Assembly: GCA_006503535.1 (NCBI GenBank)
Contig: QYRS01000002.1
Span: 4,898,001-4,962,000, forward strand
Source: Arthrinium phaeospermum
Lineage: Eukaryota; Ascomycota; Sordariomycetes; Amphisphaeriales; Apiosporaceae
DNA: 64,000 nt
Reading direction: 5' to 3'
Position numbers and translations under genes: made by a program. Positions 11,067-22,816 of the stretch are shown in pieces (the first letter of the stretch is position 1; each line of letters opens with the position of its first letter). The notes below the pieces were generated by a model. It did not search any database and was not told the origin of the DNA. It saw only the letters and a list, made by a program, of their open reading frames with translations.

Positions 11067-11735
11067 AATGGTGTCACCGCGTACCTCTCTGGCGGCCAGT
11101 CGTCGGCAGTTCAGGCCAGCAACAATGGTGTGCCGTCTGTCGCTGCTGGCTCTGAGCCTAACATGCGAGCTGTTCTGAACTCCTTCAATGGTCTCAGCGT
11201 CAATGGTGGCCCAGTCCCGTTGTAAGATGCCAACGCAGCAGCTGCAGCCATGCGATTCGAAAAGTTATTATGAATCACCAAAGCCAATGCCACGGTACGT
11301 CTCTGCCATGCGATTCGAAAAGTTTATGAATCACCAAAGCCAATGCCACGGTACTCTCTGGCGCTTCCCTGCCGAAGCGTAGGCCAGCGCTGCTGATGCC
11401 CATGCTACTCCTGTCCCTGCCACCCTGGCTGGGAACAACATAATTGGTGCCAAAAGCATGACTGGTGCCACTGCCTACCTCTCTGGTCAGTCTTCGATCG
11501 TTCAGACCAATGACAATGGTGCTCAGTCTGTCGCTGCTGGATCTGACGCCAACATGCGAGCTGCCATGAACTTGCTCAAGGCCTCAGTGTCAATGGTGGC
11601 CCATTCCGTTGTACGATGCCAACGCAGCTGTTACTGCTATGCATATGTACTTCCCTCCCGGTTTCCCTGCAGCTGCCGATCTTCCTGTTGGCCCTGGCCC
11701 GATGTCCATGACTGAGCCTTACTATCCTCACGGCT
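11067..11735 (+). pseudogene. Diverged tandem copies of a low-complexity C-terminal exon
   Basis: Two copies (about 11067-11240 and 11460-11735) read TAYLSGGQSSAV or TAYLSGQSSIV, then NGVPSVAAGSEPNMRAV or NGAQSVAAGSDANMRAA, and NGLSVNGGP. Only the second continues through DANAAVTAMHMYFPPGFP to SMTEPYYPHG and a stop. In the first copy, Tyr (TAC at 11612-11614 in copy two) is replaced by TAA at 11223-11225. The wording resembles unstructured ends of fungal RNA-binding proteins, but I cannot name the family. Confidence 0.5.
11246..11352. repeat. Two-copy tandem duplication, about 54 bp unit
   Basis: CCATGCGATTCGAAAAGTT and GAATCACCAAAGCCAATGCC occur in both copies (starting near 11249 and 11308). 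The copies are nearly identical, with a 3 bp length difference. Confidence 0.85.
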
Positions 11736-12892
11736 GATTAGCGTATTTGGCAAGTCGTTGCGCTCTTGCTACCTGTCCGAACGCCTCCAACAAGAGACGG
11801 TAGCGACTGTGGCTTTTCTGCCTACGTCGGAATGCGTAATGTGCTGGTCAACCATCTGATTGCTGTATGCATATGCGAAAATGCCTTGTTGAGCATGGCA
11901 GGCAAGGCGCTTGACAGCATGGACGAGGCATCGTTTGCCCAAAATGGTCTTCGCAGTCTGGAGGCTTGTTGGTGCTGTTGATCAACCAAAAGGGTCTTCT
12001 TCCAGATCACCCACAAGGTCTACTTCGACATTGGTCTTGGGTGATGAGCGCCTGTGTTGTACTGCATCGAGCAATAGAAGAGGAAGCAGTCTTTCGTGAT
12101 GTTGGTGGTGGAGGCTACTTCCAGCCGCCCGTCCATCCTCCCGCTCCGGAGGTAAGTCGCAATCAGCAGCTTTCCCTGTCATGCTTACTTGTTGAGCAAA
12201 ATGTTTGGTTGGATGTTAAGCTGACTCTTGAAACCGCAGCTTTGTCCAGAGAAAGGTGGTTTCCCCCGGAAACCAGCAAGTGTCGTGATTCCCGGCCCAT
12301 CACACCGTGATGGGAGGAAAGAGCTTCGGATACTCCTGAGCACGAGATGGCTACGTCGGATACGACAAGGAAAGAGAACGAAATCGCGAAGGCTGCCACT
12401 TGAGTATCGCAAAGACCTATGCGATGTACAAGAAGACGATGTAGAGCCCCATGACGGTGGTGATTAATAACCATTACGCCAGCATCCTTGCAATGCGCGA
12501 AGCTTTCCCACGACGGCTTAAGCTGGACATGTCAACTCCCATGTCCCCAACCTCTTCCACCTCCATGGTGTCTGATATGAGCTTTCAAAACGTGCGTGTC
12601 AAGCTCACTGCTGATTTCGCAGGCTTCTACAGTATATGATTCAATCGAGGAGGAGGCACATTCTGCGAACTTTATTCTTCTCCAATCGGATCGGAGGTCG
12701 ATGATGGCAAAGACCAAGACGGAACGGAGGCGAGAATGAGGCCGATGTGGTTCAGGCTCAATGGTACAGGAGGATCCGCATAATGTTGACTGAAAGAGCA
12801 AGCCATGTTGTCCTGGAGTCAGAGGCCCAGAACAACAAGGAGGTGGATGGCGGCTCCGTTTCCGATGATGAATCGGAGACGAAATAATCTCT

Positions 12893-13132
12893 CTTGGGTG
12901 GAAACGGGGGCGACATCTTGCCTTGTTGGAAACGGAGGCGACAACTTCGAAAACGGGGTCGACAATCTCCCTTGTTGGAAACAGAGGCAACATCTTCCCT
13001 TCTTGGAACCGGAAGGGACATCTTCTTCCTTTAGAAAACGGGGGCGACATCTTTGGAAACGGAGGCGACATCTTGCCTTGTTGGAAATGGGGTGACACCA
13101 TCTTGTTGAAAACGGAGGCGACATCCTCTTCC
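12893..13132. repeat. Minisatellite, unit about 20-36 bp
   Basis: At least nine units are built on GGAAACGGNGGCGACATCTT and TGCCTTGTTG with variable spacing. Frames on both strands stay open across it, which explains several spurious open reading frames of 90-220 codons nearby. Confidence 0.85.
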
Positions 13133-13474
13133 TTCTTGTCTGGGAAGAAGCAAACGCCGGATACCGTATACCAAGGAAACGACCGCAAGCCTCTCGGAAC
13201 TATACGATGTTAGATATGACAAGTAAAATGGATTGAAGATCAAATGCAGAATAATCACCTACCACATCCAAACTAAGCCCATGTGAAGCTCGCTTGAAGT
13301 TGAAACGTTTGGGAGTGCTCCCTCCGGTACCGAATAATCCAGCATTGCCTCGGAAAACGAGAAGTGTTGTGCTTCACATTTGCAAAAACGAGAAGTGTTG
13401 TGCTTCAACACAGCAATGCCAACCTCATGTTGCGGTCGATGCTGTCTGCCTCCCCCTTTCGAGGCAGTATAGGT

Positions 13475-13520
13475 TTTGAACCGGAACGCTATCCGGCTTG
13501 AACCGGAACGCTATCCGGCT
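13475..13520. repeat. Two-copy 23 bp tandem repeat
   Basis: TTGAACCGGAACGCTATCCG occurs twice back to back. The copies are identical over the shared core. Confidence 0.85.
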
Positions 13521-13704
13521 AGGCCCGTGCGCAGATATAGCAATGAATCACCGGTGCCGGGCATTCTCTGCATGATATCGAGTCTTCCGGCACCGAGAGC
13601 CTGGAAACCTGAATCTTTGGAACATGTTCCCATGAACTGCACCTTGGGTTTGAAACGTGTTGAGATAACGTTTCCTCGGTTTGTAACGTGTTAAATAAAA
13701 CACG

Positions 13705-14030
13705 TCCTTCCGAATTGAACGCTGAGTCCTACACAACATTCAAAACGGAAGCTGGGTCGTTACTGCCGTATTGAACGCTGAGTCCTGCCTGGCACTTTTC
13801 GTATTGAACGTTCAATCCGACATGGCACCTTCCTTTCATATTAAACGCTGAGATCTCTACACGGCACCTTCCTTCCGTATTGAACGCTGAGTTCACTACA
13901 CGCCACCTTCCTTCCATATTGAAGGGTCAGTTCTTTACGGCACCTTCTGTATTGAACGCTGGGTCTTGCACAGCACCTTCCGTTTTGAACGTTGAATCCT
14001 GCACAGCATTCAATACGGACTGGCCGTTTC
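13705..14030. repeat. Minisatellite, unit about 40 bp, with a TATTGAACGCTGAGTC core
   Basis: Eight or so units carry GTATTGAACGCTGAGTC or a close variant, followed by a short spacer with CACGGCACCTTCCTTC. The same core (attcaatac or its complement) recurs outside the array at about 195-240, 4695-4775 and 14010. Confidence 0.85.
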
Positions 14031-17000
14031 AACGATGGAATACAGGGCCGCAAGATCTCACAGATCGTGGGTGACCTTCTCGCTATGACTATGGATCATG
14101 AGTCCACCCTAGAGGCAGCTTTTTGCTATCTTATTCAGCTGCGGCCAGCTCTCATTGGCAAAGGTTTGGAGAATATGCACATCTTCACGTTCCCTTTCTC
14201 TAATTCTTCAGGTGGACTCTACAGACAGCATGTCCCGAGGTGAAAACTCCGATCGGTGATCATGAAAGGATTACTAGGTCGTGTTGTGATGTGAAAGCAG
14301 TTTTGGGAAAAGCCCCTTTCGGCGTATTTCAATCGGTTTCAAGGCCTTGCAATACGCTTTGTGGTTGTGAGATTTTCCATCCGTACACCACAATGGCAGT
14401 CATCTGAACTCAAGCGACATCTTTGCCCAGTTCTGGTCATCAAACAACTCGGTTATGTCTCACGATAGTGACACCTGTGCAGCAAAGGTCTTGCGTTCAA
14501 TGCGTGGCAGCTGTGGTGGCCTGATGAGAATTATACAGATCCCACAGATGCCAGCTGACGTCGATGGTGACGCTGATCGCCAGTCGAATAACGATCTCTC
14601 ACCTCTGTTTAAAAGAACTTGCCGCTCCGCTAGCGAGTGCAATGTCCTTGCTTCCACCAACTGCAAGTTTCGTTCCTGCTGCAGATACTTGGAAGACCGA
14701 GATTGAGTACGGGGTCAAGGTCAAAGCTGAGGGTAGCGAGAACGCTTCTCACACTCCCGAGAGACGACAGTCCCTTATAGCAGAGATGGTTGAGAAAGGT
14801 CGGTATTATGGTGTATTTGTAAGTCCAACTTCCGGATATTGATTGATATTTGACTGACGATTCTCATTTAGTTTGCCACAGACGATCTCTTGCCCCGTAC
14901 CCCAACGATAATACGGTCCTTCGAACGACGAGAAACAACCGCCCGGCGTGTTTCCTGATCGAACAATACGTCAAAACACTGCAGAGTATGGACCACTGGT
15001 GTGCCTAGTATTCCGAAGGCATTGAGGTGCACCTCGGGGAAACCTCGCAAGCACGTCGATACTGGAGGCAACGATACCCCGAACTGTTGCGCCACAGACG
15101 CTGGGGCTGACATTGACAGCGAAAACGACGCCACACCTCCACCCAAGAAGAAAACCCGAACCGCCGAACAGTCATTGAGAGCAACCCTGCTGTCTCAATG
15201 GCGAAGCCGAGACCATAGATGGCATCGAGGTCGATGGGCAAGACACCGAGTCCCCTGCTCCCACTGCCAAGACCGGCGACAATTCTTGGGATGCGAAGTT
15301 CGTGATGGCCCCGAAGGCACTGTGAGAGATATTTAGTTACCGATATTGCACCGAAGTGCGATACACCATCCCTGGTCAAGAGAGTCGCGTTGGCTTCTCC
15401 AAGTGCCGAGGCCAGCGGCAGTCCCGCCTTCAAGTGATTGCTTCCTCAAGGGCCCCAGAATGTGTGGCGACGACGACCTTCAGGGACTGTGAGTCAATTC
15501 ATCAAGTTCTGCGGTTGCAGATGCTTCACTCAACACGCAAAGCTTACTAACTTTGACCTGCACGACCAGGAGTTGTTCAACTCCCGTCTCAAAGCCGAGG
15601 GTGATAAGCGTTCTCCATATTACCCTAGTCCACCACCAAGAACGAGCTGGCCGCCATCTTCATGGAATACACACGACCCGAAGTTTACTGACTTCGACCC
15701 ACGCGACCAAGAGGACCCTCAGGGAGCCCATCGGTTCCAGGAATTCTGTCCAGGGCCCCTCGCCGTCGTCTCCACCTTCAATTGCGTTACCGCGTAAACC
15801 CCCAATCCAGGCACCGAAGAATTTCACAAGGGCGGCAAGATGATGAGCGCATGACGAGGAGCCCGACCTATATGAATCGACAAAGAAGAACAACATACAC
15901 ACAAAAGGAAAAGAAAAAGGAAATATTTGACGGTAGCAAGAGCGCCAAGGTGGCGGCCGCCGGCATCGCTGGCAACCTAGCTGAGAACGGGATGCGTCCA
16001 TGGCTATGAATCAGTTTAAATGCCGGACTTCGGAATGTCCGAGATTCTGTACAAGTTGGGTCCAAGTGTTGATGTGGTACGTTCCATGACATTGGGAGAG
16101 GCTCCTCCAATCTCATGGGACATACCAAATGTCTGCTTGATAAACAGTTGTTGTCGTCAAGGGGATACATAATATGCTGTTTGTATCAGACAGCCCACCA
16201 CATGAAGACAGAAGTTGATGGAGCAGATACGCGAGATAATCGAGGGCCTGGTTTGGGGAGACGGAAACCTAACGAGGAAGGTCTTGGTTGACACGGACGA
16301 CAATGCTCGGCTGCTAGCTATGGTAGAACCAGGCAGGGGCAGCTTGGCCATGATCGTTGACGAATTTCCCATACAAATCTTTTTTCGGAAATTACTTTTG
16401 TGACACAGAACCCTCTGAGCCGGGTTTGAAATCGAAGGAAACAGCGAGGCAGTCAGAAACATTGCTAAGCTGCTGGGCATGAAAATCGAGACCGAGGCAG
16501 TCGGAAACGTGGATGTGGTGGTAAAAATGGAAGACGAGAACGATGCTTGTAAGTTTGGCTCTCGACAATGAGGATGAACGGTGATATTGACCAGATGGGA
16601 GAATTCCCAACGCAGGTTCTGGAAACGACCCGGGCTGTGAAGCTCAACTCAATAGCAGCCTCCGTCGGCGCCGCAAGGAGCTAGACGGATACCGGAAGCA
16701 CTTCGAGAAGGAGCGTGAAGCCCCCAGCCTGTACTGCGGTCACACCATTGGTGGTCTTGACCACGACAATTCCCAACTTGTTCCGTACAACTCGAAGCAG
16801 AGGAGGAATCCTTCTTCTCTTAGACCGCGGCAGCAGCTGATAAGGGTTTCAAGATCACCTACGACGTGACGAGGAAACCTAAAAATTCCCGGCATACGAT
16901 CCGATCTGCCTCAGCTCCCACGGGCCAGAACAGTTATGCTCCTACTCCAATCCATCCGAAGACATCAGGATCGGTCGTCATGATGAGGGAAAAGGAGGAG

Positions 17001-18446
17001 TACAGCAACCGCCTCCTCTGCTCAATTCGACACACGGTCTCTCGAGTACTCCTGGCCCTTGCTAAAATTTCTCAGCAAGTACGGCGAAGTCAGCATTCAG
17101 GACCAGCTTACTTTGCGCAAACACGAGACCAAGGCCGACACTCGTAGTCTCGCCGAGGAGTCTCCGGTCCCCAGCTTCACTCGCAAGCCCCTTGATGAGG
17201 ACCTGGCAGCATAGGACGCGCTTCACTGTCTTGGGGGGACTACAATACAGTAGATTCCCAACACTAAGAGTCGCCTGGAATGTCTTGGTCGGCATGTTGA
17301 TAATGGTGTGGACAAACACTCATCGTGATGCCCTGATGTCCATCAGATGATATAGGCAGGATAGTGGCAATGGAACCAATTCAAAATGTTGTGCTGAGAA
17401 TGAGTCGTCGCAGCTCCCTCGGGGCGTTCTTGATGACGCTTCTCGTAAATACTTCCCGATTGAGGTGAAGAAGAGTATTTAACCAAGAGTATGGGCTAGT
17501 GAGAGAAGAGGGAGAATAGGTTATCCGAATCAGAGATGAAACCCAAGCATCCTCTTCGAGCAATCGAGTCGAGGTCGCTAAGGAGTTGAAGCGACACTCC
17601 TTCTTTGTCGATGTCAACTGGGATGTTTTATCAAATGTCGCGGCACTGTACAGTGCTCTAATCAACTGAGCCAGCCAGCTTCGTATACGAGCGGGCGAAA
17701 GAACTGCGTTACCATGTCAGCATCTCAGCTGTGTACTAGGACTTATCACCACTTACATCGAAGAAGGTCATCACCCCACCCTCAAGCCCAAGTTGAAGTC
17801 GGAGGTGGACGCGTCTCATTTCGACCCTGAGTTCGCGAACACACTATGCCAGGTTGGCACCCTTGATGGATGAGCCCGCACACTCTTGACACCGCTTTCT
17901 CCCACGACGCAAGCCATCTTCCAGAGCTTCGACTCTGTGGACGAAACTATAGGGGAGACTCATGCGGACTATCCGGCGGTTCTTCTGAGAAACAGTGGTG
18001 TGCTGCCATGAGAAAGTAGACGACGCGCGAGCATGAGCAACAGAGAGATAGGATGGGGACGATACAAGCAGGCTTCAGCTCCCCGCAAGAAGCAACGACG
18101 TGCTGCCTAAGCAAACGAAAAGCAGAGGAGCTGAGATGTTGCACGACGGGATACGCATGAGACTACGTTGAATGCGATGCATGCGAAACCGTGGCTTGCA
18201 TGGTCAATGTATGGCAGTTATGCTCTATGCTATCGCTAAACCATCTTGTAATTAGGGATGAAAAAGTAGAAGACGTTTAGCTAATGCACGACTTGAACAT
18301 GAAACTGAACATTGGTATTGGTTAGTGCGCATGCGACATGGTATGATAAAGTTAGACCAGGAGGTTGCATTGAATTATGTAGCAGATGTTGAAATGGGTA
18401 TGACTTTAAAGACTCGAGGGTATTCAATTGATAAAAGAAGCATAAA

Positions 18447-20102
18447 TCACGTAATAAGGGCCGACGGCACCCCCTCCGCGCACCGCAGCCATACCGTGAG
18501 ACCGCCCCCATCGCAAATAGCCTCGGGCCAAATGTAGCGCCGCAGCAGCGTCCTGGCCTCCTCCCACGTCGTAAGTTCAAGGCGGGCTATGAGCGAAGTT
18601 AATACCCGCCGATACGCCAACTCGGCAGGGTCGACACCGCCGCGCGTCGCCACCGCCATCATGCCCAGCATGCAAGCCCAGAACAGGAATGCAGCGTCTT
18701 TACCTTTCGTGTATGCGGGATCGACGACGCGCGCCGCCAGTGCGTGGGCCGCGATGCGGCTGGGCTCCAGCACAGGCATGGGGTACGTCGAACCGAACGC
18801 CACGACCAGCATGGCGAGACGGCAGATGTCGTCGGCTGGGATGTCGCGCGGGAGGCTCAGCAGGCGATAGAGTAAAAGGTTGCGGTACGAGACGATGGCG
18901 CCGAGCGTAGCGCTGGGTCGAGACACGAATTGGCCGAATAGGCTGCAGACCAGCTTCGTGTCCAGCAGGGCTTCCTTTAGCCTCCCATCCGCGACGCCAA
19001 ACGCGTCGGCTTCGAGATCGGGCGGGCGCGCCTCGGCGAGTCTAGAGGAAATGGCGTTTTGATAAAGCCGGGGCAATTCGAAGTTGGGCGTCGAGAGTGT
19101 TCGGCTCACGTGGAGCAGGTCCATCATGAGTACATATTCCCGATTGTTGGGGACCATAAATGAGTCGATACCTCCTCGTTCAATCAGGAGCCTCTTGTAC
19201 AGATCGTATTGCCTAGCGTCGTAGGTCAGGCGGCCGTGGACTTCCAGAGCGCCGAGCTTGACGATGAAACCCGTCGCGAACAGTTTCAGGTTCCCCTGCG
19301 CCGTTGGATCAAAGGCTGACTCTGCACTGATGGTCATCATGGTGGTGAGTACGGTGTCCGTGAAGCGCTTCTTCGCGACATCTTCCCGTATCTGTGGTAT
19401 TATGCGCGACTGGGTCTCGCATAGCAGCTGTACGTTCTCTTGGTTCTGCGTCCGGGCCATGAGCACTTTGGCCAGTCGCGCCAGTGTCGCATCCATCAAA
19501 AGGGGATCCTGTAGGCAGCTTTGCAGCAGTGCCTTTCCTCCCCCGGGAAGAATCGATGGCCATACTGTCGTATACGCTATGCAGTCTTGTAAGTATCCAT
19601 TGCTATCGCATGGCGATTAATGCGCGCCTCGAGCCAGGCAGGCAACATACCCGTGTAGAACATTTTTCGGCAGATGGCCGACTCTAATGATGGCGAGAGT
19701 CCCCGGAGGTGGTCAACGCTGCGGGGAATCTCGACGGCCCCTGAAGCAGCCGGCGCAATTGACTTTGGTGCCTGGCATGATATTGCCTTTGTCTGAGCAG
19801 GCTCGTCGGCTTTATCCAAGCCTTTGCGTTTCCCTGGATGGTCGCTTGTAAGAGAATGCGTATAAGGGTGCCGGCGATAAAACATGACCCCATTGATCAG
19901 GCGGAAGACCAAGCTTACTCTTTGCCCTTTGGTTCAATCTGTTCTGGACCCGCCTTCGCAGTTTGGCATCGTCGCATGCCGACCAATCTTCGGTGTCGTC
20001 ATTGGCGAGCACGAGGTTCTTGTAAGGAGAAGAGCGGTCATATTCTCTCACGGGGGAGTTGAGATCACTCGGGACCATCAAGACAAGGCGTAGAGAAGAC
20101 AT
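18447..20102 (-). CDS. bZIP-type transcription factor with a fungal regulator C-terminal half
   Basis: Predicted exons are complement(18447..19585, 19651..19833, 19919..20102), 501 residues. The basic region at about residues 48-65 reads RRRVQNRLNQRAKRKRKG after splicing. It fits the bZIP signature NxxxQRxxRxR, with Asn54 and the invariant Arg62; the Arg62 codon is split by intron 1 (85 nt, donor GTAAGC, acceptor CCAG), which supports that junction. No leucine zipper follows. Intron 2 is 65 nt with donor GTATGT. Exon 3 contains VHGRLTYDARQYDLYKRLLI and a RGGIDSF motif, resembling the middle and C-terminal regions of fungal-specific transcription factors. The expected role is a nuclear DNA-binding regulator. 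Targets cannot be inferred from the neighbours, and the nearest gene is 2.7 kb away. Confidence 0.75.
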
Positions 20103-22816
20103 CGTGTTGAATAACCTTCAAAGTTGTCATTTGGTGGCTGCCGATAATCGAAGCTGAGATGCACTGCACAGCAGTAAAGTACCGACAGTAGCGAGCTGGC
20201 GGCGGTGGTGGTGAGTGGGTCAGCAGGGGGTTAGCCTAGACGCACCGTTGGGTACTTGGATTCAATAGTCATGGCTGCTGTGCAGTACTGGTCGGCAACG
20301 GCAATTGAACCGGAAATCAGGTAAGTAAGTAATCGTGGAATCGTACTGGAATCGGGCACTGATCGATCGATCAATGGTGCAGAATTATGCCCCGTCCTTC
20401 TGGCTTAGATAAGAAGTACGGAGAAATGGGGGGTTCAGGGGAAGAGCTGAGCCGAGCCCCCAATTGTCGCCTCGTTTCAGTTGTAGAAATCGCTGCACTG
20501 CTTCCAAGTGACTGGTAACCACCGATCCTTCCGTCAAGCCGTGGGCCATTCCCGCCCTCGTAGACGAGCTAGACGCTTAGACTTGCTTTCTATTTTAGGG
20601 GACCCCGTTTTTGTCAGGGGCATTTCAGTGTGCTGGAATCAATTGTTCGTTATTCCCGTTGACAGGGCCGAACTGCCAGCCACTTCAACTTCAGTGTGTT
20701 CATGCACTTGCTTTGCCGTATGCCTGCCCTGTAGATTCGCCATGAATGCCTACAGATAGATCGATATTCTATTCCAATTACTTTTTCCAACCGGAGAAAC
20801 AGAATTAAGGGATATAGACATTAATCGTTATCATCATGTTTTACGGCCGAAAGTTGAAGGCCAGGGGAGGGACGAGCTCGCGTGCATCACGCCCTTGCGA
20901 CGGTTCTCTTGTGGCGCAGCCAGGCGGCCCCCACTGTGACCTAATGCTCCTTCGCCTGAGTTGAGAAGCCTAGAACAGATTTCTTGACTCATTGATAAAG
21001 AAGGCTAGATCGTGCAAGTGTACTATTCTTTCTAGGCTATCAGTCGGCTAACATAGTAGGCGCATCTGGCAATTCCATGAAGTCTAGATGCCGCGACCCA
21101 GATGACAGTTAGGAAGAAGTCCATTCTAAACATGGATGCAAAAGCAACCCCACTCGGCGACATTATCCTGTAGGAGGCATTGGATCATCTCGCTACGGGC
21201 ATGGCCACATTAGGAAGCAGTGGTACGCTTACCAAAGAAGGCATTGGTGTTTCCACGTCCATCAATTGGGTTACACGGCGACAGATGCAATCAGCAATCA
21301 TTATCCAAACATAGCACTCTTTGGTGACGGCCTCGCCCTCAGCGTAAAGTACAGCTCCGTTTTTAGCCATATGTATCGGCAATAGGAGCTTGCCATCTCT
21401 TGCTCGTCATTAACCCAACGAGGGTGATTGGCAGGATTATATTAAGGATGCAATACTGCGAACAAACACCAATGGCCTTGATGGGAGAGCAGGGGCCTCG
21501 CGCTGCGCGGCCCTAACTTGTATAAGGTCATTCAACAAGCACCTGTTCAAGCGACCCCCGTGCCGATTCGTCGCCCCAGGCGGCCAGGCCTAGAACACCG
21601 GTGGCAAAGTCACGACCAGCAGGGGATTTCACAGCGGCGATCAATCCTTCGTGTCTTGGGTTCAATATCAACCATGCGGGATTGATTCCGACCGTCGATA
21701 CTCGCTGTCGCTCAACCACTGCAAGTCGCCAGTTGTTCCGCATCACTATGGTTTACTTATCAAACGATATCCAGCAAGGACCGCGTCTCATTATGTACTC
21801 GACGCAGCGAGCCTCAATCTCGATTGGCATCGGATCCGACAGTTAAAAGACTTTGCCTTCTACCAGACAGCACTGTCTCGATCTTCCCTTGATCGAACGA
21901 CGACAGCTTCCAGGTGGTATCGGTACAATTGGCCACTACGGGGGTCAGTCCTATCGCATTGTTACCGTCCATCCAGCATGACAAGGCTTCAGTCAAAGGG
22001 CAGCCCGGAAAAAAACACTGAACCACATATCAACTCTGTGTAGCTCTAAACACGATCCGAGTCACTGTTAAACTATGTTTGCACGTCGATCTTGGGTTGA
22101 CAACTCTTGCGCACAACCACAGTTCGTGTTTCCCTTGACATCTACGATCATCTCTTCCGGTTTCTTCTTTCCATCGCCGCACAGTTTGCTGCCCATTGCA
22201 GTCGCATGCCCTACACTGATAAAATGCTCTAGTGGGTTCATCCATTGCTTCTCAAGACGCTGTTCAAGTTACGGGTCTACCGAAAAACGTCTTGCTTGGT
22301 ATAGTTACAAGGTCCCGTGAAATGTTTGGATGGACGACATAATAAGTAAATTGCTCAATATGGTCTGGTACAGGTCAAGTCACACAATCGGGCCCTTCTG
22401 TGAATTCCTAACAGCTAGGGTATCTTTTGGTCTTCGCCCAGTTATACTTTTGGGATTAAGGTTTCAACCGCGTGGGCTTACCACTCATGACTCGCGCAGT
22501 ATAACCATCGGGCCACAGAATTTAATTCCAGGATGGGTCTAATGTAAGAAACCTTATTATGGATATAGTATCTAACAACTCCGGAACCATTCAATACGTA
22601 CCAACAAATGAGACTACTATGGACCGAGATCCCATGTTGGTAGCCACCGGAGAATGCGAGAAGCGCCCTTCGTCACTGATCTATATATTAGACATATTCT
22701 CCAGAGCTCTTCCGAGATATATTGACAAAGTCTTCGTCACTCATTGAGCTTGCCTACTAAAAGCACAGGAGCTGCAAAGTTATCTATCTCATCTTACTAA
22801 AGCCTCTTTTATCCCT
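20103..22816. other. Intergenic, no supported gene
   Basis: Only short frames occur. Minus-strand pieces at 21535-21746 (RHEGLIAAVKSPAGRDFATG) and 21814-22026 look coding-like but cannot be joined through canonical splice sites and lack a start. They may be a relic of an unrecognised gene. The 500 bp next to 20102 would be the promoter of the bZIP gene. Confidence 0.5.

Larger units (their letters stand above)
1..18440. other. Gene-fragment and minisatellite mosaic without an intact gene
   Basis: No reading frame here can be built into a complete gene with start, splice sites and stop. Short coherent stretches change frame or meet stops after 30-100 codons, on the plus strand in every case I could follow. 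They are separated by local tandem duplications, purine-rich tracts (about 5740-5850) and minisatellites. Base composition is balanced to GC-rich, not the AT-rich pattern of RIP-mutated transposons. I found no transposase, reverse transcriptase, long terminal repeats or terminal inverted repeats. Recognisable pieces are listed separately. I read the whole block as decayed duplicated genes, but that is inference. Confidence 0.6.

Noticed and set aside
12532..13188. Minus-strand open frames of 60-218 codons with SPPF repeats
   Set aside because: They are translations of the minisatellite at 12893-13132, which stays open in several frames.
8027..14030. CRISPR-like repeat arrays
   Set aside because: The repeats are contiguous minisatellites without unique spacers, in a eukaryotic genome.
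1..18440. RIP-inactivated transposon block
   Set aside because: RIP would leave AT-rich, C-to-T mutated sequence. Here GC content is moderate to high, and the damage is mainly indels and duplications. No transposase or reverse transcriptase signature was found in any frame.
22330..22542. A possible tRNA-like stretch near 22455-22520
   Set aside because: No acceptor or T-arm pairing could be made; the resemblance is limited to short words.
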